Below are positions 48,060-57,986 of a stretch of 64,000 nucleotides of DNA, in pieces. The stretch comes from Ascaphus truei (taxonomy: Eukaryota > Chordata > Amphibia > Anura > Ascaphidae): contig CM071568.1 in the NCBI GenBank assembly GCA_036426205.1, positions 123,414,945-123,478,944 on the forward strand. The letters run 5' to 3'. A program made the position numbers and the translations under genes. The notes beneath the pieces are model-generated. The model saw only the letters and a program-made list of their open reading frames with translations, searched no databases and had not been told where the DNA came from. The first letter of the stretch is position 1. The number at the start of each line of letters is the position of its first letter.

Positions 48060-48335
48060 AATGTTGTTTATTTTTTGACTTGTTGCTTGTTTTAAATTTA
48101 ATTAATAAAGAAATGTTTTTACTAACGCCATACTGTTGTGCTGTAAATGTTTTGACTTTCTGTACTTTAATAAAGGAGATGTTGCGTGTTTTAAATTTTA
48201 TTAATAAAGAAATGTTTTTACTTACACAAGACCTGCACAACTCCAGTCCTCGAGGGAGTTGTGCAGGCCTGACTTACTGTACTGTACACCATCCTACTGT
48301 AAATGTTTTGACTTTCTGTACATAAATGTTTTTAC
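48060..48335 (+). repeat. Tandemly repeated 3' tail with AATAAA signals
   Basis: A block containing TTGTTTTAAATTT(A/T)ATTAATAAAG, AAATGTTTTTACT and TGTAAATGTTTTGACTTTCT occurs at about 48086, again at about 48189 (spacing about 103 bp) and partly at 48299. It looks like the 3' tail of the BEN-like unit, duplicated. Confidence 0.6.
48226..48260. repeat. Short palindrome
   Basis: CCTGCACAACTCC...GGAGTTGTGCAGG forms a 13-bp stem around a short loop with CCTCGAGG. The right half plus CCTGACTTA also occurs at the end of the 25693-26125 element, so it may be a minimal relic of that family. Confidence 0.6.
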
Positions 48336-48339
48336 TAGC

Positions 48340-48343
<4 letters not shown>

Positions 48344-48387
<44 letters not shown>
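48344..48387. repeat. (CA)n microsatellite
   Basis: A pure run of CA dinucleotides. Confidence 0.95.
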
Positions 48388-48389
<2 letters not shown>

Positions 48390-48529
48390 GGTGGGTGACT
48401 GGTGGGTATTCATTGGAAGGGAGGGGGCCCACCTGTGCAGTTCATCCAGGGCTTGCTTGTCCTCCATATGCGGCCAGCTGGGCAGCTGGGTGGGGGGTCA
48501 GGATGCCGGGCAGGAGGGTGTTAAAGTCG

Positions 48530-48760
48530 GGTGGTGGGTCTGAAAGCCAGGCGGGGGGGACTGAAGCCGGGCGGGGGGGACTGAAGCCGGGCGGGGGGGG
48601 CTGGAAGCCGGGCGGGGGAGGCCTGGAAACCGGGCGGGGAGGAGGCCTAGAAGCTGAGCGGGAGGTGTGGGGGGGCCTGGAAGCTGGACGGGAGGTGTGG
48701 GTGGGCCTGGAAGCTGGACGGGAGGTGTGGGTGGGCCTGGAAGCTTGGGAGTGTGGGAGA
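48530..48760. repeat. G-rich minisatellite at the end of the gag-protease relic
   Basis: Units such as GACTGAAGCCGGGCGGGGGG (about 19 bp) and CTGGACGGGAGGTGTGGGTG (about 30 bp) repeat several times. On the minus strand they extend the gag-protease frame with a repeated F-Q-A-H-P-H-L-P-S-S motif. Confidence 0.75.
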
Positions 48761-50213
48761 AAAAGGGAACAAGTCTCCGGGCTTCTCCGGTACCAGAGAA
48801 GTAGGCTCCGTAGGAGTAGGAGCCAACAATGTTTCGAGGTAGGGCCAGTCTCGGCCAAGTAGAACAGGAGCAGGTAGCCAGGGAGCAACTCCCACTAGTA
48901 GGCTAGCCTCTTCATCCTGGATACGCAGTAGAACGTTCGCCGTCGGGTATCTCTTTGTATCCCCATGGATACACTCGATATTCCAAGGAGAGTCATAAGA
49001 TAGTCTATTGCTTGGAATTAGGCCCTCTAGGATCAGGGTTTTTCCAGAGCCCGAGTCCAGCATGGCGTTTACTTTTGTCCCCTGCAGAGATGCTGGGACT
49101 AACCACGGATTGTGGTCCCCTCGGAGACAAGCTGTGGCAGTGGTTCTGCCATATGAACAGTCCATCTCATCATCTCCTGAGTCCGCAACCTCGGTTGTCA
49201 GTGGAAGCTCTCGACGGGGCACGGTGTTTGGACCTCTCCGCTGTTGGATGGGATCCTCCCTTCTGGGTGGTGGGGTTTTCCTCTCCACCGGGTGGGTGAC
49301 AGAGGAGTCCAGGTTCTCGGAGAATACTGTGGGTGGCGGCCTCCCATGAGTGATCCAGTGGCCTCGGACCCGGGACGGGCGTCTCTGCGGGAGTTTGTAC
49401 CAGCAACCCTCCGAGATTGGAAAGGGTCTTCCGATCGGGTTGACTGGATCTCCCGAGCTGGTGGGTTGTAGAACCCTCGATTGTCTGCTCTCCTGCCTCT
49501 AGCATCACCGGAAGCAACTGGTGTTTGCACCGGCCGTTCCCAGCTATCCTGTTGGGTGTCGTCGCCCAGGAAGTTTTCCACCAAGCGGACTGCTGACTCC
49601 AGGGAAAATGCAGCGTGTCTTTTTACCCAGGAGCGGGAGGAGGGGGCAGTATTTGTATGAACTGTTCGAGCACAAACTGTTCAAGGATTTCTGCCTTGGT
49701 ATGCTTCTCCGGTTGTATCCACCTGGTACATAAGTCTACTAAGCGGTGGGCTACGACCCGGGGTCTGTCTCTGTTTGTATATTTGAATGTCCGGAGCCGC
49801 TGTCAGTAGGTCTCTGGCGTGAGGCCTAGGCGATCCAGAATAACAGCCTTTAGTTTCTGATAGTCCATGGCCTCGTCCGCTGGAAGAGCCTGATAGGCTG
49901 CTTGAGCTTCCCCTATGAGGAGTGGAGCCAGAGTCGTTACCCAGCAATCAACTGTCCAGCCGTGGGCCATGGCTACCCTTTCAAAAGTGAGGAGAAATGC
50001 CTCTGGATCTTCGGTTGGCTTCATTTTAGGCAGCATCACCGGTGGGTTATTTGGAATCCCTGGTCTGCCTGGGGCTGGGCCTTCGGCCAGCAATTGGAGT
50101 AGCTTTTCCTCTCACCGGGCCTGTTGCTCATCTTGCTGGGCTTGTCGCTCAGCTTGCTTCTTTGCTAGCTGGAGCTGTTGCTCAAGGAACTGAGAAAAAA
50201 TTGTCTCCATTTT
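48647..50213 (-). pseudogene. Ty3/Gypsy gag and aspartic protease relic
   Basis: On the minus strand, ATG at 50213 opens a Gln-rich coiled-coil N-terminus (F-L-E-Q-Q-L-Q-L-A-K-K). After one in-frame TGA comes a gag matrix/capsid-like region with D-P-E-A-F-L-L-T-F-E-R and W-x-x-x-L-A-P-L-L-I-G-E-A-Q-A-A-Y (49850-50000). Further on is a retropepsin-like segment, A-M-L-D-S-G-S-G-K-T-L-I (near 49060), with the D-S-G active site and a later L-L-G-R-D-W. These features are typical of vertebrate Gypsy elements with SCAN-like gag. Several stops and frameshifts are present. RT, RNase H and integrase are absent; the copy ends in a minisatellite. Confidence 0.8.
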
Positions 50214-50253
50214 TTTTTCCTGTGTGGCCCTTCAGATACAGGGGCCGTCCGAC

Positions 50254-50271
50254 ATCCCACTTCTGACACCA
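50254..50271 (-). promoter_or_regulatory. Primer binding site, tRNA-Leu type
   Basis: Minus-strand TGGTGTCAGAAGTGGGAT lies 2 bp inside the LTR and is complementary to the 3' end of eukaryotic tRNA-Leu (…ATCCCACTTCTGACACCA as I recall it). Position and sequence fit a retrotransposon minus-strand primer site. Confidence 0.75.
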
Positions 50272-50273
50272 CT

Positions 50274-50775
50274 TGTGGCAGGACGGCCTGTAGCCGAGGT
50301 CAGGCAACAGTCCACACGTGTAGTTTCAGGATAATGAAAAACGTTCAATGGCTTTATTTCTCCACTACAACATAACATGCGGGTACACTGTCCCTTTAAA
50401 CAAATAAATCATGCTCCATGTTGGGAGAAAAACTAACTAACACAGCAGACCTATCTAGCAGGCTGGCTGGCTAAACCATAACCAAACCTTCAGAGTCTTT
50501 TAAGCAGTCATGAAACAAATGAAACAAATCTTACTTTAGCTGCAGTAAGTAATGTGCTGTATCCGTCTGTCTAGCAGCACATATATCCATGTGCTCTGGT
50601 CTGAGAGAGCCAGATACTGCTAGTAACAACATCCTTTTCTACCTTGCTCTCAGGCGTCAGATTACATCCTGACTACCTAACTTCCACCTGAGTTAACCCT
50701 TATGAGTGCTGGATGAAGCACTCAGACATATGTCTCCCAGGCGTAACTGATAGGAGTTGACTTCACTCTGTCACA
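50274..50775 (-). mobile_element. 5' LTR of the Gypsy gag-protease element
   Basis: Bounded by TGTGGCA at 50274 and CTGTCACA ending at 50775 (TG...CA on either strand). It lies 2 bp from a primer binding site and upstream of gag on the minus strand. A minus-strand AATAAAG near 50359 is a candidate polyadenylation signal. The length is 502 bp. The downstream LTR is missing. Confidence 0.75.
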
Positions 50776-50814
50776 GGGTGTAGTAGCGTGTGTGTGTGTG
50801 TGTGTGTATTTGGG

Positions 50815-51768
50815 GGGTAGTGTATGTATGAATGTAATGTGTATTTGAAAATGAGAAACTGTTTTGCACGGGAAAACAATGCAGAAAAAGAAAACAAAAT
50901 AAGGAGACTTATTATTGTGAGATGCATTTTATTCCCTGTAACAGGGACTTATCCCTGTGTAAATAAGACAGCCTCTAAATTGTCTGAGGAGTCCAGCGGG
51001 GAGCTGGTTAATTGCAACCAGTCAGTTAACAAGGCTTCACCTGGCTAATCAGAGCTTTAGAAAAGCCTCCTGTAGGAAACTTCTATGAAACACAACTTAG
51101 CACATAAGTGTGCTGACACAGGAGAGCAGAGAGGCCTGCACAAAGACTCCGTAACACACAACTGTGCTGACAAAGGAGATAAAAGACAGAGGAGAGAGTC
51201 TTGAAGCAGACACCAGGGCTGTGTGCGGACAATAGACTTCCTGAGAGCAGCAGGACTGAAACGCCTGCATCTGGAGAAACCAGAGATGCCGGACCAGTAC
51301 AGTCAGATAAGACTTTCTTATATATTGCTTCCGGATAAATATGTTATATGTTTTTGGACTGGGAACTGGCCTATCCAGCCAGTCACAGATAGTTAGGGCA
51401 TGTACTGTCTCTTTAGCCTCCAATGTGGAGTAGGTGTTTGTTTATTTTGTTTTTGCATGCTGTACAGTGTTTAAAGGGACAGGCTCAATAAAGCCATGTT
51501 TTAATGTCACCCAAATCGATCTCCATTAGTGTACCTCTGCACACATCTCTTACATTCCCTCACATAATTTTAATTCCCTTAATTCTGATTAAAGTAAGTT
51601 TTTCGTATGTTAATTCTTATACAGTATATACTTATTAGTGTGTGTAAAGTATATGTATGTGTTTGTGGGGGTGTAATATTCATGCATGTGTTGCGGCTCC
51701 CGAAATATTTTGGACAAAGACATTTTTTATAAAATGGCTCTTCTTCTTTGAAAAATTACAGACCCCTG
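50815..51768 (-). mobile_element. Reverse copy of palindromic hAT family, split by a solo LTR
   Basis: 50815-50936 and 51555-51768 are the reverse complement of parts of the element at 12861-13568: AATGAGAAACTGTTTTGCAC, AGATGCATTTTATTCCC, TTCTGATTAAAGTAAG, ATTTTATAAAATGGCTC. The right end reads CAGACCCCTG, the family terminus. The other end and the central palindrome are missing. A solo LTR occupies 50937-51554. Confidence 0.75.
50937..51554. mobile_element. Solo LTR with 5-bp duplication, nested in hAT copy
   Basis: It begins TGTAACAGGGAC and ends CTCTTACA, with a perfect 5-bp duplication ttccc (50932-50936; 51555-51559). AATAAAG occurs at about 51489 on the plus strand near the 3' end, suggesting plus orientation. 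No internal coding sequence remains, so LTR-LTR recombination is likely. Confidence 0.8.
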
Positions 51769-51776
51769 GGATAGTC

Positions 51777-52079
51777 ATTCAATGTGTTAGAAGAGGTCCT
51801 GCCTGAAGGAGCTTACAATCTATAGGCAGAGTAAGTAAACATTGGGTACAGGAGATGAGAAGATTAGTGAGTTTCAGATTGCAATAGAGCAGCTGTAACA
51901 TTACCAAACAGCAGCGAACGGCAGCAAACAGTTAGCACCCTTTGGCTGTCCGCCTATGGGGCAATGCAGATGTAGACTGCAGGGGTTCTGAATTAATTCA
52001 ACTGGGCTTCGAAATTCCTTTGTCCAGTCATAAACACAGAAGGGACTGGAATTGACTAAACACATACTGTAGTAGCAAA
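51777..52079. other. Nothing recognised
   Basis: A short stretch between the hAT relic and the LINE. It has a GAGCTTACAATCTATAGGCAG-like phrase that may belong to a dispersed repeat. No ORF or RNA gene is supported. Confidence 0.4.
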
Positions 52080-53105
52080 AAATCCCAGATGTCAACCCTT
52101 AGCACGCTGATTCTGTGCAGTGGGGAGTAGTTCTTGGGGATCCCTTTCAGAGGTCTGCCGTTGGGGATGCGCACGGGAGTCCTGCTGTACAGTCCATACC
52201 TATTTCACGCAGTAGCATTCATCTGATATACGTTGCAAACCCAGACAGCAGTACATGTATTAGTGCAAATGCAGAAAAAAAAATACTGTTGGCCATGTGA
52301 GGAGCTTGTTCAGATTGGCGGTAGCTTGCCCAGAAAGTATTTGAAGGCAAGACAGGTGATATTAACTTTGCGCCAAGACTCAAGTGATGACCAATCTAGT
52401 TCTTTGAGCATTTTGAAGTAATGTGTTCAGTAGTTGCATTGAAGGACAAAGCTGCATATTGAGTTGTAGAGGGTATCAAGTTTGCCAAGGTGGGTTTGGC
52501 GTGCCGTGCCATATACTATATACCCATAGTCCCCAATTGGCATCAGCATCTGCTGTGCAATGCACTTTCTGACAGCAGACTTAAAGGGGATTTGTTCCTA
52601 TATAGTACACCTAGTTTGGCATTGGTTTTGGATATCAGGGTATCAATGTGCAACCCAAATGTTAAATGGGATTCAAACCATATGCCCAAATATTTGAAAT
52701 TAGTAACAATGGCTAGGATGGTATTAGAGTTAGTTCTAATCTGGAGCTCATTCATTAGAAGCTCTAGAAATTTAGCCTTGGTCCCCAATACCAGTGTTAC
52801 AGTCTTGTCAGTATTTAAAAACAGTTTGTTTTGGGAAATCAAATTTTCAAGTCTCAAAAAGTCAGATTGAAGTATGTGTACAAAGTCGAAGAGGTTAGGG
52901 CTGTTTGCATATCAGATTGTGTCATCCGTATACATGTGTATTGAGGCTCCCTTACAAGCTGTAGGAAGATCATTAATGAACACGAAGAAGAGTAGGGGCC
53001 CTAGAACAGAGCCTTGCAGGACACCACAGGTGATATCCAAGGGGTTGGAGTTAGTGGCCGAGATAAACAAGTTGGGATCAACCTGATAGGTAGGAATGAA
53101 ACCAG
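52080..53105 (-). pseudogene. LINE reverse transcriptase, C-terminal half (split)
   Basis: Minus-strand frames give L-F-L-N-T-D-K-T-V-T-L-V-L-G-T, then N-F-K-Y-L-G-I-W-F-E-S-H-L-T-F and I-S-K-T-N-A-K-L-G-V-L-Y-R-N-K-S. This is the thumb/C-terminal region of a LINE reverse transcriptase common in fish and amphibians. Upstream, 53010-53040 reads as the G-D-I-T-C-G-V-L-Q-G-S-V-L-G-P block. Frameshifts are present. The 5'-ward part is at 53903-54061. Confidence 0.75.
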
Positions 53106-53902
53106 TGTAACACGTGTTCCCCCCCCAACCTCACTTAGGGACCAGTGTATGGAAGTGGGAGCATTACCTCGCTTGGATGGTGCTCTATCTGTTGATTTGT
53201 AGGAGGTCTGAGTTGTCTGCATGATGTTAAGGAGACAGGAACAGGACTGGCTCATGTAGATCTCTGGGTTCATCATGGTGGTGTCAGCACCTCCAGCAGT
53301 GATGGATCACATGGAGTGTAGGTGTCAGCCCCCATCACTACACAATTACCTCCCTCCTGCCCAGGAACTGACACCTTAGGCAGAGGTATCTTGAAAGGTA
53401 CTTTATTATAAGACATTCTGCAGCATCTCTTCTAGCAGCATTTTGCACTCCACTTGCCCCAGGCTTTCTAGATGGTGCATCTTCTTCATTGGTGCTCTGC
53501 TCCAGTTGGTAATTAGGCTAGCCAGCCCAATATGAGCGAGCTTACCCTGCCATGGGGAAGACTCGCAGCTCCCGCCCTGTTCACCCTTCTTCACCCAAGC
53601 CAGGGCACAGAGAGGGACACTCTCTCTCTCCTCATTCCCTGAGGAGCTCAGAGGAACTCTCTACTAACTTTGACTACTGTCATAGAAAACTCTAGAAGGA
53701 GCAGGCTCATGGACTTTACCCACCTACAAGGGTCTGTACACAGGCCATGAGGCATCACATAACTTCCTTCACTTTCTGGGGAAGCAGAAGGGGGGGTCAG
53801 TGACCCATAGATTAACCTGCTAATGCCTGGATCTTAACAGGACTTACATAGCAGATACACTAGGTGGAGAGAAACAGGTACAGATAGACATACCCTGTTA
53901 CA
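53106..53902 (-). mobile_element. Solo LTR in LINE, 4-bp duplication
   Basis: It has TGTAACA and TGTTACA ends (perfect 7-bp inverted repeat). The 4-bp ccag duplication is at 53102-53105 and 53903-53906. LINE text is continuous on either side. Minus-strand ATAATAAAG near 53405 is a possible polyadenylation signal, suggesting minus orientation. It is 797 bp with no coding sequence. Confidence 0.75.
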
Positions 53903-54061
53903 CCAGTTTAAAGCATGCTTCCCTATTCCAGAGTACTGGAGTTTATTTAGCTTGATAACATGATCAACAGTTTCAAAGGCCTTTGCAAAATCTAGGAATA
54001 TTGCACCAGAAAGTTGTCCCAGTTCCATTCCACACTGGAATGGACATATATAAGGCAGCAC
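53903..54061 (-). pseudogene. LINE reverse transcriptase, 5'-ward part beyond the LTR
   Basis: It encodes G-A-I-F-L-D-F-A-K-A-F-E-T-V-D-H followed by L-N-K-L-Q-Y-S-G-I-G-K-H-A-L-N-W on the minus strand, the conserved start of the same RT. It is separated from the rest only by the LTR at 53106-53902. Confidence 0.8.
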
Positions 54062-54393
54062 CTGATCTTCTAATTAATACTTGTTCGAAATACAGTATAA
54101 GGACATCTGATAATGGATGTCATAAAACTGTAAGTTGCTGTTTCCCTTGCAGCGACTAACAGGTGCAATCTCTAAAGCCTTACACAGTTTTGTAAATAGA
54201 CGTATATTACCTATGATTGAATGCTAACAAAATTACCTGTAAGGGTAACTTAAACAGAAAAATAATGTACTTTTACTTTTGTATTGTTGAAGCAATATTT
54301 ACACATAGATTAAGGGAGGGGTATTTCCTAATGGAAATTAAGAAGAATACAGTAAAAATATAAAATACTCAAGAAATAATAAATCTACATTTC

Positions 54394-54566
54394 CCGGCAG
54401 TTTTATGCAGCTTCTTATTGGCTAGTGGAAACGGCAAGATTGTACAGCCATTTTGTTTCCCACGGTAGGAAACAGAGACACTGGTACCTACACCGGTGAG
54501 TATCTCAGGAAACAGGAAGCCCCCTAGCTACAAACATTATGTGGTTCAGCTCCAAAGCACCCCCCT
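54394..54566. mobile_element. TTAA-type MITE family, partial copy
   Basis: It carries the GCTTCTTATTGGC, GGTACCTACACCGG...ATCTCAGGAAACAGG and GTGGTTCAGCTCCAAAGCACC blocks of the family. The right side is abutted by a palindromic hAT-type fragment at 54567, so the copy is incomplete. Confidence 0.45.
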
Positions 54567-54812
54567 GCCTCATGCCAGTGCACGCCGCAATTTCCGACGC
54601 ACGCTGACGTCATAGTGAGGCCCGGCGTCGGACAGTGTAGGAGGCAGTCCAGCAGCTGGGGAGATTCTGGGCGGCAACAGGAGGCCCGACCAGTGCTGGC
54701 CAGCCCTCCCGCAGCACAGTGAGGGAGAGAGGCAGCAGCTGGGGAGCGGCAACCTGCGGACGGAGCAGAGCCGCATGTAGGTGCGAAAGAACCGCAGGTT
54801 GCCAACCCCATG
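54567..54812. mobile_element. Fragment of palindromic hAT family
   Basis: It shares GGACAGTGTAGGAGGCAGTC, CAGCAGCTGGGGAGAT, GGCAACA(G/A)GAGG and the terminal GAGCCGCATGTAGGTGC...CCGCAGGTT with the element at 12861-13568. Only the right half is present. Confidence 0.65.
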
Positions 54813-55254
54813 TAAAGTACAGGATATGCTGAATAAAGACAGTGGCTTTTATAGCTGCAACGTGTTTCTTTGAAATCCTGTAACTGGAGATGAAGTAGCA
54901 TTGCAGTGCATGACGAATTCTCCAGGTCTAAATGGTTAAAGTAAACTGATAACTTGGGATATCTGATATCATGGGGAAAAGTGACAGTTTGGTAGTCTGT
55001 GAAGCAGGCATCCCGAGAACGGACTCTTATGACATGGAGATTGGAACGCTCATGTATGCAACATCTAGGAAGAATTTTCCTATTGTTCCAATAACTGGTT
55101 TTAGCAAAAATCTAGTGTAGGCTGTACAATATCTTTTTAACAACTACACAGAACTGCATAGTGCACATTTTCATTGCTAATACATTTATTATTTTTCTTA
55201 TGCTTGATTTTGATCTTTCATCCTGTATGCTTTTTTATTTTTTATTATAAATAG

Positions 55255-55458
55255 TGTGGAGCAAACAACACAGATTCTTCTGAATCTTGCACCATCAGAA
55301 GTGGCAAATCTCAAAGAAGGAATCAACTTCCTAAGGAATAAGGAAGATGGGAAAAATTACATCATATTTAAGGATGGGGACACAATGCAGGCATGCAAGA
55401 ATCTGTGCAAACACCAAGGGGGGACTTTTATCAAAGATATAGAGGACCTGGATGGCAG
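55255..55458 (+). CDS. CMAH: CMAH early coding exon (Rieske domain, first half)
   Basis: This exon belongs to CMP-N-acetylneuraminic acid hydroxylase, the cytosolic Rieske-type iron-sulphur enzyme that converts CMP-Neu5Ac to CMP-Neu5Gc using cytochrome b5 electrons. A T-rich tract plus AG acceptor ends at 55254 and a GTAACA donor begins at 55459. The 204-bp exon has one base, 67 codons, then two bases (AG), so it starts and ends inside codons. The translation runs V-E-Q-T-T-Q-I-L-L through K-N-L-C-K-H-Q-G-G to I-E-D-L-D-G and is uninterrupted, closely matching mammalian CMAH near the N-terminus. C-K-H is the first Cys-x-His pair of the [2Fe-2S] Rieske motif; the second pair lies on the next exon, not found here. 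The initiating ATG must be on an upstream exon that I could not identify. The GTG at 55256 is an in-frame Val, not a start. Confidence 0.93.
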
Positions 55459-56035
55459 GTAACAATGCTAAAACGTCATCAACTTTTATTGCTACATAGT
55501 TTCATGAATACTTACTGTAATACTAGTCATTGTTCTTGACTTCTTTGCTTTTGGCATTTCCCTGAGCATATGGATTGTTTTTAATTGAGCAACCAAGGCC
55601 GACTTATTATCGCAGTATTATTAATGTTTTAACTTCTCCTTTTACATTACTATGCTTCCAATTTTAACTTACAGTAGTACAATTCTCTCTTATGTTCCAT
55701 GTCTCATCCTCCCAATGTATTCCATTGAGAAATTCTCCCACAATATAGTTCTAGAAAAATGTTAATGTTTAAGCTGCAATCCCCCCCACAGAAGCCTATG
55801 TGAATTCCATTCATATGATTTGTTATTATCTTATCTATTAGTAAGTATCTTGTCTCTAAGCATGTCCAGTTTTTTTTAAATATTAAAAATCATGGTTTTC
55901 CCAATTTCTAATCTCTAGGGTTACAATGAAAACCTTTAGAAGGCACTGGGATCTGGGGTGAGCTCCATTTTATCCTCCCAGGCACTTAATATTTCAACCG
56001 CTTGTATCTCCTGAACAGAGCCACCAAATGAATAA

Positions 56036-56195
56036 AGGGACGGACAATCTAATTTATGAGAAGGGGCTAACTAAATTAGATTTATTTACATTAGAAAAGA
56101 GGAGTCTAAGAGGGGATATGATAACTATATACAAATATATCCGGGGACAGTACAAGGAGGGTTTGTCTCATGGACAAACTGGCAGGGATACAAAA
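56036..56195 (+). mobile_element. LINE 3'-end fragment
   Basis: The TTACATTAGAAAAGAGGAGTC...GGGATATGATAACTATATACAAATATAT phrase is the 3' region of the LINE type also seen at 9190-9835. It is non-coding and short. Confidence 0.5.
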
Positions 56196-56349
56196 TGACA
56201 CAGTCCAGAAACTGCTGCAATGTTATGTTTAGATTCAAACCACGTCACTAGCTTGCTTCCATACTAATGCCTTTAATTTCAAATTGTATTTTTAATTTAC
56301 GGGTCTTTATGGCTTTTCTACTTTTTTGCTCTTCAAATTTGGAGAGTTC

Positions 56350-56706
56350 CCCTAGTTAAATATCTATCACCTATTTAGTTTCTCCATGGTTCCACACTTT
56401 TAGGAATTTCTGGACAGTGTCATGTTGTATCCCTGTCAGTTTTCCATGAGACGAACCCTCCAGAGTCCCGCTTTTATTGCGACTAAGGCTGATTGTTGTT
56501 TCTGTTTCCATGCATTGGCTATTTCGCACCTAGCTGCTGAATATATATGTATCATTAGTTTAGTTTCACTTCTTTCCATATTTTCAATGGGTCTGCACAG
56601 CAATGCCGTCCATGGGTCTAAGGGGAAGGCAAACCCGAGGATCGCCTGTGCCATATCATGGGTGACCTTCCATAGCTTTGTAACCTTTGGACATGTGTAA
56701 CGCTTG
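56350..56706 (-). pseudogene. L1-like LINE C-terminal fragment, cut by Gypsy LTR
   Basis: The minus-strand frame reads Y-T-C-P-K-V-T-K-L-W-K, then I-L-G-F, then I-Y-S-A-A-R-C-E-I-A-N-A-W-K and a final W-x-x-x-L-M-E-N. This matches the C-terminal C-P-K...A-A-R-x-x-I-A-x-x-W-K region of vertebrate L1-type ORF2 proteins. The frame is cut upstream by the Gypsy LTR at 56707. The last four bases before the LTR (cttg, 56703-56706) would be its target site. Confidence 0.65.
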
Positions 56707-57440
56707 TGCTCACCACGAACAAGACGGGACCCCGGTACTGAGGTGGGAAAAGGTATAAACACCACCCACAGCAGTGAGGGCATGTCTGGAGAGTGGGTAG
56801 TCAAGGTAGCCGGGGTCAGGATTGGAGAAAGGAGAACAATCTTGATACTTGTCTGAGGTCAGAGGTCAGAGCCAGTAGAATAGTCGATATCTGGGGTGCC
56901 GTGGTCAGGGGTTGAAGCCAGTAGGATAGTTGATGTCCAGGTGCCATGGTTGGGGGTAGAGAGACGAGGAAGGTCAGAGGCAGGCCAGGGTAAGTAATCC
57001 AGAGAAGCGGTGTCCAAGGGTCAAGCCGGGTCGGTACACAGGAAGTCAAACAGCAAAACAAGGTAAGGCAAGGCAAACGCAGCTAGGAACAGGGAGGTGG
57101 AAAAAGCAAGGCTACAAGGAACTATGCGCAGCCAAAGTCCCAGTGGGACAGCTGAGCATAAGTAGGGAAGGACGACCAATAAGGCAGGGGGAAGGAAGGA
57201 GCGGACCCAGCAGAGGCAGGGATAGGCTGGGAGAGGTGACTCGCAGTTGGGGAGTGGTGAACACGTGTCACGTGTGCGCTGCGTGATTCCGGAACGCACC
57301 GCAATCGGGGTCGGAGCCAGACCCATGACGTCAGATGGGCTCCTCCATGCGCTCATGTTGCGGGAGCTGCAGGCGTGGGCGGGATGTCGGGTAAGGAGGG
57401 AGCGCGCCGCAGAGGATCGGCCTCTGGACGACTCCAATAT
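56707..57440 (-). mobile_element. 3' LTR of the chromodomain Gypsy element
   Basis: Reversed, it ends ...GTGAGCA and matches the solo LTR at 29959-30712 throughout (for example CCCACAGC, GTCTGGAGAGTGG, GGAGCCAGAC, TAAGGAGGGAGCGCGCCGC). Its left edge abuts an L1-like frame. The right edge is approximate because the pol frame runs into it. Confidence 0.7.
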
Positions 57441-57880
57441 GGCTTGAGGGGATGCTTCAAATGAAACCACCTTACTAGGTTGGGAGCATGTATTTGGTGA
57501 TTGGGTATCCATGACCGTTCTTCTGGTCCAAACCCTTTCCAATGAACTAAATATTGTACCGCTCCTCTTGATATTCTGGAGTCAATAATGGACTGTACTT
57601 CGTACTCCTCCTGTCCTTGTACGATCACAGGAACCGGTGGTATGAATGAAGGATCCGGGAAGTGGGATCTTTGAAAGACAGGCTTCAAGAGTGATACATA
57701 GAACACTGATCTTCATATCCTCATGGAAGGTGGGAGTTGAAGATGGTTGGCGACCGGGTTGATTTTCTCCAGGATTGGGTAGGGACCCAAAAATATAGGA
57801 GACAACTTGAGAGTTGGTGTCTTGAGCCTGATATTCCTCGAAGATAACCACCTTCTTTCTTCTGGTTTGAACTCGGGGGT
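57441..57880 (-). pseudogene. Gypsy integrase C-terminus and chromodomain relic
   Basis: The minus-strand frame includes Y-E-V-Q-S-I-I-D-S-R-I-S-R-G, then Y-L-V-H-W-K-G-F-G-P-E-E-R-S-W-I-P, a chromodomain at the integrase end. This defines a chromovirus-type Ty3/Gypsy element. Upstream frames (57713-58009) are the GPY/F region (L-G-P-Y-P-I-L-E-K-I-N). The frame is broken by stops and shifts. The integrase core is displaced to 58973-59474 by an insertion with a 106-bp duplication. Confidence 0.8.
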
Positions 57881-57986
57881 CTTGCGGCGATGACAATCCG
57901 CCTGGATTTTCTGTCTGAGCGTGGCTTCTTTGAGGGCCCTTTGAATCCTCCTCCATGATTCTTGTAGGAAGTTGATTCTATTGTCC
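57881..57986. repeat. 106-bp direct repeat, left copy
   Basis: This segment of the Gypsy integrase (CTTGCGGCGATGACAATCC ... GATTCTATTGTCC) recurs at 58867-58972 with one difference noticed (GGCTTCTTTG versus GGCTTTTTTG). The copies flank the 880-bp insert 57987-58866. Confidence 0.9.

Noticed and set aside
55256..55258. GTG as the CMAH start codon
   Set aside because: A splice acceptor lies directly upstream and the residue corresponds to an internal Ile/Val position in mammalian CMAH; the true start should be on an upstream exon.
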